Shown here in pieces: positions 1 to 9,900 of a DNA stretch of 64,000 nucleotides (position 1 is the stretch's first letter; each line of letters opens with the position of its first letter). The DNA is taken from assembly GCA_028751875.1 (NCBI GenBank), contig CM054138.1:40987326-41051325 (forward strand), given 5' to 3'. The DNA is from Rapana venosa (lineage: Eukaryota > Mollusca > Gastropoda > Neogastropoda > Muricidae). Made by a program: the position numbers and the translations under genes. The notes under the pieces were generated by a model. That model saw nothing but the letters and a program-made list of their open reading frames with translations. It did not search any database and was not told the DNA's origin.

Positions 1-174
1 TAGCATGATCATGATCAAGGTGAAGAAAATTGTTTGCTGTCGGGAGGCAGGTATTTTTCGTGGGGAATTAAAAAAAACACAGAAGTCAGCAACTATAAAA
101 GCAACATCAATAGTACAGGGAGAAACTTTGCATTATGGCTGAGATTATTGAAATTGTACTTCTTCCTTTTTCAG

Positions 175-215
175 CTACCAGAGCCCACCACAGTTCCTGC
201 CCAAGAGAGAAAGCG
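175..215 (+). pseudogene. RRS1: RRS1 exon a fragment (LPEPTT)
   Basis: A 41-base exon-like block lies between a pyrimidine-rich acceptor (cttcctttttcag, ending at 174) and a GT donor at 216. It reads LPEPTTVPAQERKR. RRS1 proteins carry LPEPTT followed by LPREK just before their central Trp-rich segment. Removing one extra C near 196 and one extra A near 204 would give that frame, so the exon carries two small insertions, either decay or consensus error. RRS1 is a nucleolar protein that with RPF2 helps load the 5S RNP during 60S ribosome assembly. The following exon of the family (around the FARLKG motif) was not found in the window. The piece is isolated: the next RRS1 exons downstream are e and f, out of normal order. 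The call rests on one short motif. Confidence 0.5.
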
Positions 216-274
216 GTAATAAGTCTGTTGATCTTGTGTGGCATGGACTTGTAGATCTGTCTGATTAAGATCAT

Positions 275-331
275 CAGAGAGAGAGAGAGAGTGAGTGTGT
301 GTGTGTGTATGTGTGTGTGGGTGTGTGTTGT
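275..331. repeat. GA/GT microsatellite
   Basis: A (GA)n run passes directly into a (GT)n run with a few interruptions. It lies just inside the putative intron after RRS1 exon a. Simple sequence repeat; no other function is visible. Confidence 0.85.
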
Positions 332-689
332 GTCTCAAATGTTGAGTGAAAATGAGATATTTGCAGTGGTGGACATTTCAGTTGATGTCTTCAAAGTTAT
401 TTTTTCTTTGCTATTACAGTTGTCTTTGATAATCTGCAGGTAAGGAAGACAATGTGTATAAGCCTTTAGGAAATAGGAAAATGTTGAAGTTGAAGGGTGA
501 ATATCGGTTGATGTGTGACAGTAGTTGAAACAGATTCTTGTTAATTTGCGAATACTAAATGAGTTAGCTCACCATCATCCTGCCAGGATGAGTAAAGTAC
601 CAGGGACTTTGATTAATACATCATTTGAAGTTGCTACCGGTTGGCATGTACAGAGGTTTTTGTTTTCTATAGCACACAACACAACACAT

Positions 690-1020
690 TCATATGTGAC
701 ACTCCACCACGAAATGAGTCGCTTAGCACCTGACCCACTTTTCCGCTAGGACCCATTTTAGGCAGGTGGGGGGCAGGTTGTCGATTTTGAGATTTTGACT
801 GATTATAGAACTATAGCCATTATTCTACCTCGTAAGGAAATATCAAGGCGTATTTTGTTTCCATTTGCTTTTTTAAAACGTGTTTTAAAAATACCAAATC
901 TCTTTTGACCATCTGTTTACGACGCTAAACTGGTCATTTTCTCATTTTGTCCCTTTTCGGCAGTCTATCTTTTCAATTTGAATAAGTTTTTCATAGAATT
1001 TCCGATTTCAATCTGTTTTA
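690..1020 (+). repeat. Interspersed repeat family 1, copy 1
   Basis: This roughly 330-base segment starts with catatgtgacactccacc and continues through a cacctgacccacttttccgc block. Diverged relatives occur reversed at 6866-7165 and 23204-23502 and in the same orientation at 32845-33145. Shared landmarks are the CACCTGACCCACTTTTC block and a downstream AT-rich tail. Copies differ by perhaps 20-30 percent by eye, so it is an old dispersed element. I cannot assign a class: no coding capacity is seen and clear terminal repeats were not found. Confidence 0.65.
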
Positions 1021-2150
1021 AGTTTGACATAGCCTTTTTTATTGTGAAATGGATAACATGTTGAATAACTAGAAATTGATTACCTTCTGCGTGCACTGCC
1101 ACTGGTTATTGTGGTGGATGCGTGACATAATTATGTTTCAACTCTACTGGCAAGATACATAAGGATCAGTCCAAATGTAGGAGGTGCAGTCCTTGGGAGT
1201 TGCCAGGTCAGAGATTTATGTTGAACAGCAGAAGTGTCTTGAGTTTGCTGCACACTCTCACCTACTTTATTCTTGAAACCTCTTCCTTGAGACATACGAA
1301 ATTTTATTTAAAGAGGGTAATAGATTAACCCTTTACCATTCGCATTTCTTACAGAGAAACTCTCTGTAGTATTCGGAAATTTACAGTTTTTTCAGAGAAT
1401 AAGGTTCATACATGTACACTAGTCCTTGTTTCAGTTACTATTGTTCGCAGGCAGTTATATTTGGCCAATGTAGTCATTGTTGTCATTCTTTGTTCTGCAC
1501 CCCAGATGTGATCTACCTATGTGTCGTGCTGATGTCCCCTGCTTTGTCTCCAAAGACAGGTAACATGGCTAGGTGACTATATGCTGTTTGTTCTACAACT
1601 CCCTCTAACATGACGCAATTTAGGTATGTGATTAAAATAAATAATATGTGTGGTCTGATGAATGTTCTTTGTCCTCCAAGGCATTCACGTCATGGTAATC
1701 CAATCGAAATTCAAAAGTCACAAATATTACTTGTCACCCAAGTCCTAAACTTCTCTCAGTGGAATGTATTCAATATTTTTTGAAACTCGGCGTTTGACTA
1801 ATGCGCGTATATTCATTATTTACAAATTTATGCTGATGCCTTACTTTTTACAGACACTAGGTGGTGTCCTTCACCAATAGCTAGCTACATGGCTGTCACA
1901 ATGCAGGTGTCACAGCAGTGTCGCGTCCATGTGTGTTGGAGTTGTTTCTCAGGTGGAAAATACTGTTAGTTTTGAGAAATCTTGGTTTTCGTCTCAGTAA
2001 TATTAATGATCTGTGACTCAGGAAAATGTAAATCAGTAGACAGTAGTGATGAAGCCTCGGGCAAACGCTTGATCGATCCTATCTGTCAAACTGACAGGTA
2101 TGCCCATAATTTTTCATCAGGTGTTGTTTCTGTCCGTAATGGATTCTATG
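1021..2150. other. Non-coding stretch, nothing recognised
   Basis: No convincing exon, RNA gene or tandem array is visible. A ttaaccctttaccattcgc string near 1325 resembles the TTAA-CCCTTT ends of some piggyBac elements, but no matching inverted end was found nearby, so it is not called. The RRS1 exon expected between exons a and b was looked for here and not found. Confidence 0.4.
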
Positions 2151-2162
2151 ACTAAGCCTTTC

Positions 2163-2540
2163 TCAGCGATCTTTTGCCTGCATAATTGTTAGTTTCTCTG
2201 CTACAATTTGAAAAAAATGTTGGGGCACAAACAAAACAAAGTAATCTAAGTGCTTGGCATTCGTGGAGAGTTTGTGCGGCCCTGTCGGGGCAGCGTGATA
2301 AGTCGTTGCATCTGAGCAAGGCACTTGGCAGCCACAGCCCCATGTCTGTCTGCTATGGCAGCCAACGGAAATGTTATCCTCTGCATCTCTTTCCGACTCA
2401 CTACTTCTCCTAGTTTCACTCCTTCTTCTTACATCTACTTCAACATCGGATTCAATATTTTTTTCTCTTTCGAACTCTGTTTCCACATGAGCCAAAATAG
2501 CGTCAATTTCCACTCTCTGTCCTATGTTATAGAGTGACAT
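2163..2540 (-). pseudogene. piggyBac-type transposase, N-terminal fragment
   Basis: Read on the minus strand, the segment begins with an acidic, Arg/Ser-rich stretch. It then gives TGPHKL followed by LDYFVLFVPQHFFQ, and in the adjacent frame ETNNYA. This order (Gly-Pro linker, hydrophobic DYF.LF block, then ETN.YA) is what I know from the start of piggyBac transposase domains (DDE_Tnp_1_7). The ETNNYA motif lies in a different frame from the DYFVLF block, so there is at least one frameshift near 2205. The catalytic DDD region is absent. The first dozen codons of the frame fall inside duplicate block A, so the Met at 2540 was created by the junction at 2511 and is not a real start. Confidence 0.65.
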
Positions 2541-2991
2541 ACTACAGATTAATTGCTACACTTAAGGTGCATTAGCTTTGAAACCATTCTGCCCGTTTGT
2601 TTTTTGTTTCTCTCCTTGAAAAATAGCAGAAACAAGGAGTACAGAGGGTACTATAAACATATATACTAGGCCCCTCACCCCTTAATTTTTGGGGGGAGGG
2701 GGGGGGGGGGCTTGGGCCCCTTTTTTATGAAATCCAGAATCCAACACTGATCATGTATGTGATTTAAACATTTCAACACTAAAAGATCGATATCAGATTG
2801 TCTAGCAGAAAACGGCATCAACTCAGATAATAGGGAATGTGTTTGTAGAAACCACACAGGTGCACCATCTAACCACCACTGAGCATAAATAAAAGCTCCA
2901 CAGACTGGAGAAGAAGATTCATTGTGAGCTTGTTCATGTACACGAGCTGCTTGTTGTAACCACCTCCTTCCTTGTTTGATTGTATTTTCAG

Positions 2992-3128
2992 TTTTGACAG
3001 CAATGACATAGGAGCGGAGATAAGAAAGGCAGAAGAAGTGATGAAAAAAAATGAAATGCTGGATTCCAGACCCGTCTAGACTTGAACAAAGCGGCCAACA
3101 TGTCGCAGCAGAACCAGGAAAGGCAGAG
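2992..3128 (+). pseudogene. RRS1: RRS1 exon e, block A (frameshifted)
   Basis: The segment follows a ttgtattttcag acceptor and is homologous to the intact exon e at 55017-55150. That exon encodes FDSNDIGAEEKERQ, then VMKKVLDSRPVLDVN and RAANMSQQNQ, the RRS1 stretch after its basic KRKF region. This copy has an extra T at the start, altered bases around 3030-3050, an ACCCGTCTAGAC lesion where CCCGTGCTGGAC is expected, and no GT donor at the end (cagag followed by tagtgc). It is not translatable as it stands. Block B has the same lesions, so they were either fixed before duplication or copied by the assembler. Confidence 0.75.
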
Positions 3129-3258
3129 TAGTGCTGCGACCTGCCCTGGTGCTCAAGTTGTCTGTCCTGAAGCCTTAGAGGTGTGGAGGTATTGTGGTGG
3201 GTAGTTTTGTTTTTTCATTTATTATCAAATGACTTGAAAAAGAAAGGGAAGGGAAGAG

Positions 3259-3548
3259 GCTAGAGCTGCAGATATCCTGTACAGTTCTGAACTGCCAAAC
3301 ACATAGGGAAAATCTGCTAGAGCTGCAGATATCCTGTACAGTTCTGAACTGCCAAACACATAGGGAAAATCTGCTAGAGCTGCAGATATCCTGTACAGTT
3401 CTGAACTGCCAAACACATAGGGAAAATCTGCTAGAAGCTGGCAGATATCCCTGTACAGATTCTGAACTGCCAAACACAATAGGGAAAAACTGCTAAGCTG
3501 CAGAATATCCAGTACAGTTCTGAACTGCCAGAACACAATAGGGAAAAC
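3259..3548 (+). repeat. 57-bp minisatellite, 5 units (block A)
   Basis: Units start with gctagagctgcagatatcc at 3259, 3316, 3373, 3430 and about 3492. The first three are identical and the last two carry small insertions. The array lies in the intron between RRS1 exons e and f. Because 57 is a multiple of three, the minus strand stays open and yields a spurious 19-residue protein repeat. The equivalent array in the right-hand inverted arm coincides with the assembly gap. Confidence 0.95.
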
Positions 3549-4365
3549 GTGGAGGCGAACCAATTAACAGCAGACAAAATAAGGTGGACTCCCCACGGTC
3601 CTTACAACCAAACTGAAAAGTATCATTAGTGAACAAACCTCACCCCTCTAACTCGCCAGTTTCAAAATGTATGCTAGAAAGAAAACATATATGATATGTT
3701 TCTTTCCCACACCACACAGACACACCACCAAAGCGCGCCGCACATTTATCAGTGTGGCAGGCTTAGTGCTAAAAATGAAATAATGTTTGTAATTAACACA
3801 GAAATGTATGTTTTTTCCTCATTTAAAAAAAAAATTTTTTATACCGTACTTGAGAAAAAGCATTTATCCCCCCTTTTTTCCCCTGTCATTTTTTCTTCTT
3901 CTTGTATGTACACACACGCACGCACGCTCACACACACACACACTTGTTTTTGTTTGTTGCATTTTAACTACATTCATCCATAGAATTAGAAGCAAAGTGC
4001 AGCAAATGATTCAATAACATGACTGGGACTATGAAATGGAAAACTGCCAAGAGAACAATATAAAATATTATGGCATGCACAGGTCCACATAGACTGATTT
4101 AGCTCAAGATGTTAGAATACTAAATATGGCCTCCCCACATACTAAACATCACCTTTTTATTTTACCAGAAAGAGGCAAAGTTTGAAGTCCTACTTTAATT
4201 AATTCCATTTTTCATCCATAGCTAGACCCTGAGTTCCACCAATGTGAGATTTCACGTTTGTAAGGTGTGGTTTCGGTGGGGGGGGGGCGGTCCATCAAGG
4301 TAAGCGGCACATCCAACTTTGGGCATTGTTGTCTAAACTCACCAGTGTGGGCATGTGTTTTGACA

Positions 4366-4622
4366 TTTTGTCATCTGTTCCCTAACCGCATGAAATGGCC
4401 CACTCTCTGTCAAGCGAAACGGTATTTCTTGGTGTGTGCAAGATGTTCAGCGTGTGTTCATACCTGTGGACCTTGGTTTAAAGTCTCATTGGGGAGTAGA
4501 GTCGGTTCTGATGTTAACTCCAGGGGGAAAATCCCCTCAAACGGGTGCTAAGTGGTAGCTCAATCCAGGCTGTCAGATAACAAGCGCAATGCTCTAACCA
4601 CTAGGCTATCCCACTACTCTAT
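4366..4622 (-). mobile_element. tRNA-headed SINE, family 2 (block A)
   Basis: On the minus strand the element starts near 4622 with a pol III A-box-like TAGCCTAGTGG (complement of 4598-4608), followed by GTTAGAGCATTGCGC. The B box is degenerate. It continues through a gttaacatcag segment, a degenerate central domain and an AGAGTGGGCCATT segment that match the better-preserved SINE at 57150-57520. The 3' A-rich tail is missing. The element sits in the RRS1 intron between the 57-bp and 39-bp arrays. Confidence 0.75.
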
Positions 4623-4639
4623 AGCCCTGTGTGAAGTTG

Positions 4640-5837
4640 TTTGTCCTGTTGACAGAGCTGTCCTCATGTATTACTGTTTATGATCTGTTGACAGAGCTGT
4701 CCTCGTGTGTTGCTGTTCTTTGTTCTGTTGGCAGAGCTTCCTCTGTGTTGCTTTTTTTGTCTGTTGACAAGAGCTTCCACGTGTGTTGCTGTTTTGTTTC
4801 TGTGTCATAGCTGTCCTCATGTGTGCTGTTCTTTGTTCTGTGACAGATATGACCCCTCGTGTGTTTGCTGTTTTTTTGTGACAGAGCTGTCCTCAAGTGT
4901 TAGCTGTATAATGTCCTGTTGACAGACTGTCCTCATGTGTTGCTGTTTTTTGTGTCTGTTGACAAGCTGTCCTCGTGTGTTGCTGTAACTTTGACCTGTT
5001 GACAGAGCTGCCCTCATGTTTTGCTGTTTTTATTCCTGTTGACAGAGGCTGTCCTCAGGTGTTGCTGTTTTTTTTCTGTTGACAGAGCTGTCCTCGTTGA
5101 ATAGCTGTTCTTCGTTCTGTGACAGTAGCTGTCCTCTATGTTTTCTGTTTATGTTCTGGTTGACAGAGCTTGATCCCTCAGTGTTCTGTTTTAGTTGCTG
5201 TTGAGCAGAGCTGTCCTCAGTTTTCAGTTTAATGTCTGTTGACAGAGCTGTCCTCGTGTGTGCGTTTTTTAGTTCTGTTGACAAGAGCTGTCCCATGTGT
5301 AGCTGATTAATGTTTCCTGTTGACAGAGCTTCCCGTGTGTTTGCTGTTTTAATGTTTCTGTTGACGAGCATGGGCCCACATGTGTTACTGTTTTATGTTT
5401 TCTGTTGACATAGCGTCAATGCGTTGTTGATAAAGTGGTAGATAGAGCTGTCCTTGTGATTTCTGTTTATGTTCTGTTTGACAAGAGCCTGTTCCTCCGA
5501 GTTGCGTTGCTGTTTAATGCTCTGTTGACAGAGCTGTCATGGTGTTTGCCTGTTTTATGTAACAGAGTTGTCTCATGTTTGCCGTTTATGTTCTGTTTGT
5601 CAAGCTAGTCGTGCATTGCTGTTTATGTTCTGTTGACAAGAGCTGTCCTCGAGAGTTCTGTTTTTGTTCTGTTGGACAGAAGCTGCCTCGGTGTAGCTGT
5701 TTTTGTTTATGTTTGACAGAGCTGTACAGTGTTGCTGTTTTTGTTCTGTGACAAGAGCTGTACTCCATTCATTGTCTGTTTTTTTGTTCGTTGACAGAAG
5801 CGTGTACTCATGCAGAGCTGTATATGTCTGTTGACAG
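4640..5837 (+). repeat. 39-bp minisatellite built on a 3' splice site (block A)
   Basis: About 30 degenerate units share the core gttctgttgacagagctgt, followed by cctcgtgtgttgctgttt. Each therefore carries a pyrimidine/GT-rich tract ending in ACAG|AG. The last unit leads straight into RRS1 exon f at 5838, whose acceptor is the same tctgttgacag string. Units in this copy and in block B share the same irregular indels. The inverted copy at 34014-35108 is more regular and fixes the period at 39. Confidence 0.9.
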
Positions 5838-5997
5838 AGGGCACAAGGAAAGGGGAGAAGGAGTGGAGGAAAGAGAAGAAAAGAAGGTGGGTGACCACCC
5901 AAGAGGAAAAAGGCTGTCCGCAAAAGGAGGAAAAGGCGGAGGCAAAAGTATTGGGGGGAAAGGAAATAAAAGCGGGCAAGAAAAGGCATTAGAATGA
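5838..5997 (+). pseudogene. RRS1: RRS1 terminal exon f, block A
   Basis: After the tctgttgacag acceptor the exon reads GHKERGEGVEEREEKK, then PRGKRLSAKGGKGGGK, and ends SGQEKALE at a TGA at 5995. RRS1 proteins end in a Lys/Arg/Gly-rich tail of this kind, thought to act in nucleolar targeting and RNA contact. The phase (AG from exon e plus A) joins it in frame to exon e. The inverted copy at 33853 keeps a longer basic tail ending GKKSGGKKRH. Here loss of G residues near 5973 shifts the last eight codons past that stop. The normal stop TAG lies in the first unit of the 46-bp array. Confidence 0.7.
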
Positions 5998-6735
5998 ACA
6001 TTGAAGGAAAGAAAAGCGGGGCAAGAAAAGGCATTAGAATGAACATTGAAGGAAAGAAAAGCGGGGCAAGAAAAGTCATTAGAATGAACATTGAAGGAAA
6101 GAAAAGCGGGGGCAAGAAAAGGCATTAGAATGAACATTGAAGGAAAGAAAAGCAGGGGCAAGAAAAGGCAATAGAATGAACATGAAGGAAAGAAAGCCGG
6201 GGCAAAAAAGGCATTAGAATGAACATAGAAGGAAGAAAAGCGGGGCAAGAAAAGGCATTAAATAACAATGGAAGGAAAGAAAAGCGGGGCAAAGAAAAGG
6301 CATTAAAATGAACATTGAAGGAAAGAAAAGCGGGGGCAAGAAAAGGCATTAGAATGAACATTGAAGGAAAGAAAAGCGGGGCAAGAAAAGGCATTAGAAT
6401 GAACATTGAAGGAAAGAAAAGCGGGGGCAAGAAAAGGCATTAGAATGAACATTGAAGGAAAGAAAAGCGGGGGCAAGAAAAGGCATTAGAATGAACATTG
6501 AAGGAAAGAAAAGCGGGGCAAGAAAAGGCATTAGAATGAACATTGAAGGAAAGAAAAGCGGGCAAGAAAAGGCATTAGAATGAACATTGAAGGAAAGAAA
6601 AGCGGGGCAAGAAAAGGCATTAGAATGAACATTGAAGGAAAGAAAAGCGGGGCAAGAAAAGGCATTAGAATGAACATTGAAGGAAAGAAAAGCGGGGGGG
6701 CAAAAAAGCATTAGAATTAACATTGAAGGACTGTG
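5962..6735 (+). repeat. 46-bp minisatellite built on the RRS1 stop-codon region (block A)
   Basis: About 16-17 units of 45-46 bases begin ggaaagaaaagcgggg, continue caagaaaaggcattag and end aatgaacattgaa. The first unit is the end of RRS1 exon f: in the reference frame it reads GKKSGGKKRH-stop, so each unit carries the last ten codons, the stop and about 13 bases of 3' UTR. Because 46 is not a multiple of three and each unit has a stop, only the first is translatable. Minus-strand frames rich in FFPSMFILMPF are shadows. Confidence 0.95.
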
Positions 6736-6865
6736 GGGGAAAGGCAGAGAATGCATTCCATCTGTGTGTGTGGTGTGTGGACTGGAGGCAATTAACACGT
6801 TAGAAATGTCCCAAAAAAACAAAAACCAAAAAAACTATTCATGACAAAAAAAATCCTTATGGAAT

Positions 6866-7165
6866 GAAAATCAATTATTCTAAGAAAAGTTATTACAACT
6901 TACATGAGAAATTGATTAATTTGCATCGTAAAAGATAACAGGTTGAGGAGCTGAGTTTTAAAACAGAAGTGAACTCTTTTAATGCAAACGGAGATAAAAT
7001 TACGCCATAGTATTTCAGTACACGGTAGAAGAAAGTTTATAGTTTTATTATAATCAATCACAATCACAAAGTCACCAAGGCTAAAATGGCTGCTAGCAGA
7101 AAAGTGGGTCAGGTGCAGTGTGACTCATTTCATGGTGGAGGGTCACACATATACATGTATACTGT
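6866..7165 (-). repeat. Interspersed repeat family 1, copy 2
   Basis: The reverse complement of this segment matches 690-1020 and 32845-33145, with the landmarks cacctgacccactttt and tgaaatgagtc. It lies about 130 bases beyond the 46-bp array in the RRS1 3' flank. Unclassified dispersed element. Confidence 0.65.
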
Positions 7166-8756
7166 CTATGTGTGTGTATTTTCTGCCTTCATATGTGTAC
7201 GAGGGTGAGTGTGTGAGTGATATTACAGTGAGAGATTGAAATGAGAGAGAGAGAGAGAGTCCTAATAAAGTTAGTGTCATGACGTTATACATTTCTGGCA
7301 TGAAGGAAAAGGAAGGTTTTCACTTATTTATGGTGAGAGCAGATGAATAAAAATAATGAAGCACAACAGTCTGCAGCATACATTTATATTATTTGTAGTT
7401 GAAAGAGAAATAGAGGAGAAAAAAAGAAGAAAAATAACGGCTGAATTTCACTCAAATCAATCCATGGGTAATCTATCATTAGCAAAAGGGATTAAAACTT
7501 AGGAAAACAGTGCAAAAAGGAAAACAGGGATTAAAACTTAGGGAAAAAACAGTGAAAATATTGAAAACAGCAAAAAAAGGCTGAAGAAGAATAATGGCTG
7601 TGGCCACTATAAGGTCCTGTCAACAGTAATGTATGAAACATAATATATATCATGTGCAGTTCAACCATATTAGTAAATATTGTAGTCACCATACTCTGGA
7701 ATCAAAACCGCGTGCAAGTCACTGTTAGAGAAATATTGGTAGAAAAGGGAGCATAAGTTACCAGTAACAGTTCAACACGTCAAGTGCACATAATGATGAC
7801 CGACAGACGGAACAATACTCATAAAATAACATTCGTTCTCACGACCATCCAGAATCAAGGATCCTGTTATGCCTTCCCACAGAAACTAACACCAAAGGTG
7901 AAAAAGCAACAGATCTGAAAATACCCGCAGAGAAGATGATTGAAGAGTCACCAAGAAATCCCTCCAGAGACACACAGTCAGACCACCTGCCAGCTCAAAA
8001 TGAATTTGTTCATAAATCTTCTCAGTAGCGTCCTTTCTAATCCAGGTTGATTAATTTTCTTTTCTTTCCTCGGCTAAACCAGCTGCAGGGTACCCCAATG
8101 TTGAATAGTTGGGTATGTGACCATTTTTGCCCATCATTGACACCTTTACGTCCCACATAAAAACAGAGCAATCTCATTCATCCAACCAATAAAATTTCGA
8201 GAGGTCCTGCTGCAAGAGGGTGAGGTCAAGAAAAATATTCATTAAAATTTTTGTTTCTCAATGGATTGGTGAAAAATCAGTGTGCATAATTAAACGAATA
8301 ATACTGAAGCAGGTTGTAAATGTATGTGGAAAAAAATCCAGATAGTTTTTATAACCACTCGTGTTCTACCAACCTTACCTTCACAGCAACCCAGCCCCCC
8401 TCTCACTCTGACCTCAGATGTTTGTTTCGTGTGATCTAGTAGCGCTGATTTCAATCAGCATTGACATACTTTTGCCTTTGCTCATTCTGCTAGCAGCATC
8501 CATTTCAATCTCACTTTTTTTGTCATTTGAATCAGACTCCCATCCCACCATTCATCAGCTAACACGTTCAACCCACTGACAATCTACCATAAACAGTCGC
8601 TCATGAACCTCAGAAATCAATAAATATCTTTGATTTTCCATGTTGCATTGAACACACAGTGACATGTGGCACAGTAATGAAACCATAAAAAATCAACCCT
8701 TCTCTAAAAGAATTAGTTCTAAGATAGTGTGTGTGCAAAAACAGTGCACAGACAGG

Positions 8757-8787
<31 letters not shown>

Positions 8788-9724
8788 CATACATTTTATT
8801 TTATAAAACCCATAGTAACTTATACATGTATCATATGATAGATTGTACATACTAAAAACACATTGCGCACACACACACACTCACCAATTATATCGCTCTT
8901 CCAAAAAAACAACTGGAAAGAACACACTAAAGAGGTAACAGTTTGCCATAAATACAAAACTGATCAAACAATATTAATGTTTGCCATAAATACAAAACTG
9001 ACCAAACAGTAGAAATGTTTGCCTTAAATACAAAACTGTACCAAACAAATTAATGATAGCCATAAATACAAAACTTCAACTGGCCAAACAATATTAATGA
9101 GAGGCACAGAAGTACTGCATGTGTCGCACACAGAAACAGGGCTTATAGTCCCCTTATTGAAGGAGTGCCTGCACGGTCTGACGTCTGTGTATTCACCTCC
9201 ATTGTTATTACAGAATAAATGAAAATTAGTGTGTACTAGGCTTTTACATATCAATTTTTAGTGTTGTGATATAATATTGTTTACGTTCACTTTTCTTTTT
9301 TTTTGCCAGGCTTCAACAATACATGTATATAAATATTGGACTGTTTTGATGTCTGTGTTACTAGAAGAACAGAGTGCATGACTAGCATAGGGCCTTCATG
9401 CTATTCATGCTAAATCAAAGATCTCTCTCTGGGGGAAGGGGGGGCGACTTGAACCGAGAAACACTGCCAAGTGCCCCATTTTAAGTCTCTGAAACAGATT
9501 TGTCTATTGTGCGTGTCCTAGGTGGATTTGTAGTACCAAAGCTTCGTAATGAGACCTACGAAGGACCTAAGCCATCAGCGCAGCAGTGGACTAAAGGGTC
9601 CAGATATGTGGCCTCTTTTTAGCCAATATAACATCGCCTTCATGTGAACGGACCAGAGAGAAAATGATATACATTCACGTGTTTGCCATCACAAGCTTTG
9701 CACGCATAGTAGAAGGGTGTAACC
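7166..9724. other. RRS1 3' flank, no gene recognised (block A)
   Basis: This 2.5-kb flank holds a (GA)n run near 7243-7258, a (CA)n/(TA)n run at 8757-8790, a short tandem repeat at 8938-9100 and otherwise AT-rich sequence. Part of it (about 8100-8680) reappears inverted at 31375-32000. A reading frame at 31375-31560 there is frameshifted and interrupted here. No splice-bounded exon or RNA gene was found. Confidence 0.5.
8938..9100 (+). repeat. About 38-bp tandem repeat, 4 units (block A)
   Basis: Four degenerate units share tgccataaatacaaaactg, followed by accaaaca and aattaatg. The second copy is at 25270-25440. Confidence 0.8.
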
Positions 9725-9900
9725 TTTGGTTGCTCCCTTCTAATCTATTTTGGGGCAGCTTACTTTTGCAATGAGCGCCATATCAAAGTAACCCTGGCCA
9801 AACCCACCCCCAGCAAGGAATCCCTGATACAAGACACGACTCAGCAGTATGGAGCTCCCGGCGTTCCATCATAGATAGGACAGGGACTCTCGTATTCCTG
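9725..9900 (+). mobile_element. LINE ORF1 5' remnant, block A (frame broken)
   Basis: The segment matches 26060-26244, where the frame encodes a 2A-like GHIESNPGPN motif and a Ser/Arg-rich linker. Here indels disrupt the motif (ccatatcaaagtaaccctggcc). Homology stops at 9900, whereas block B continues into the coiled-coil part of ORF1. The right edge of the duplication therefore falls inside a retrotransposon. Confidence 0.6.

Larger units (their letters stand above)
2511..9900 (+). repeat. 7.39-kb direct duplicate, block A
   Basis: The block matches 18855-26244 in the same orientation with about 99 percent identity by eye and the same net length (offset 16344 at both ends; internal array differences cancel). 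It contains RRS1 exons e and f, the 57-, 39- and 46-bp arrays, a SINE, and about 3 kb of 3' flank ending in a LINE ORF1 remnant. Both outer junctions of A look derived: B is continuous with the intron seen in the inverted arm at 55550 and with LINE ORF1 on its right, whereas A abuts a piggyBac fragment at 2511 and begins the left inverted arm at 9901. It could be a real dispersed duplication or an assembly artefact. Confidence 0.9.

Noticed and set aside
1320..1345. TTAACCCTTT string resembling a piggyBac terminus.
   Set aside because: No matching inverted end at a plausible distance was seen; left as a note only.
3175..3563. A 19-residue protein repeat (VWQFRTVQDICSSSRFSLC) on the minus strand.
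   Set aside because: A 57-bp period keeps frames open by chance. The array lies in the RRS1 intron, the neighbouring exon is on the other strand, and the last units lose the frame.
4678..5371. Frames with EDSS/TEQ-like repeats (and at 20997-21708).
   Set aside because: They are antisense readings of the 39-bp array, with frequent frame changes.
5600..6822. Several minus-strand open frames of 100-170 codons rich in FFPSMFILMPF, hydrophobic and repetitive, here and at 21937-23161 and 33205-34029.
   Set aside because: They are antisense readings of the 46-bp array. The period is not a multiple of three, so they drift between frames, and the sense strand explains the array as the RRS1 end.
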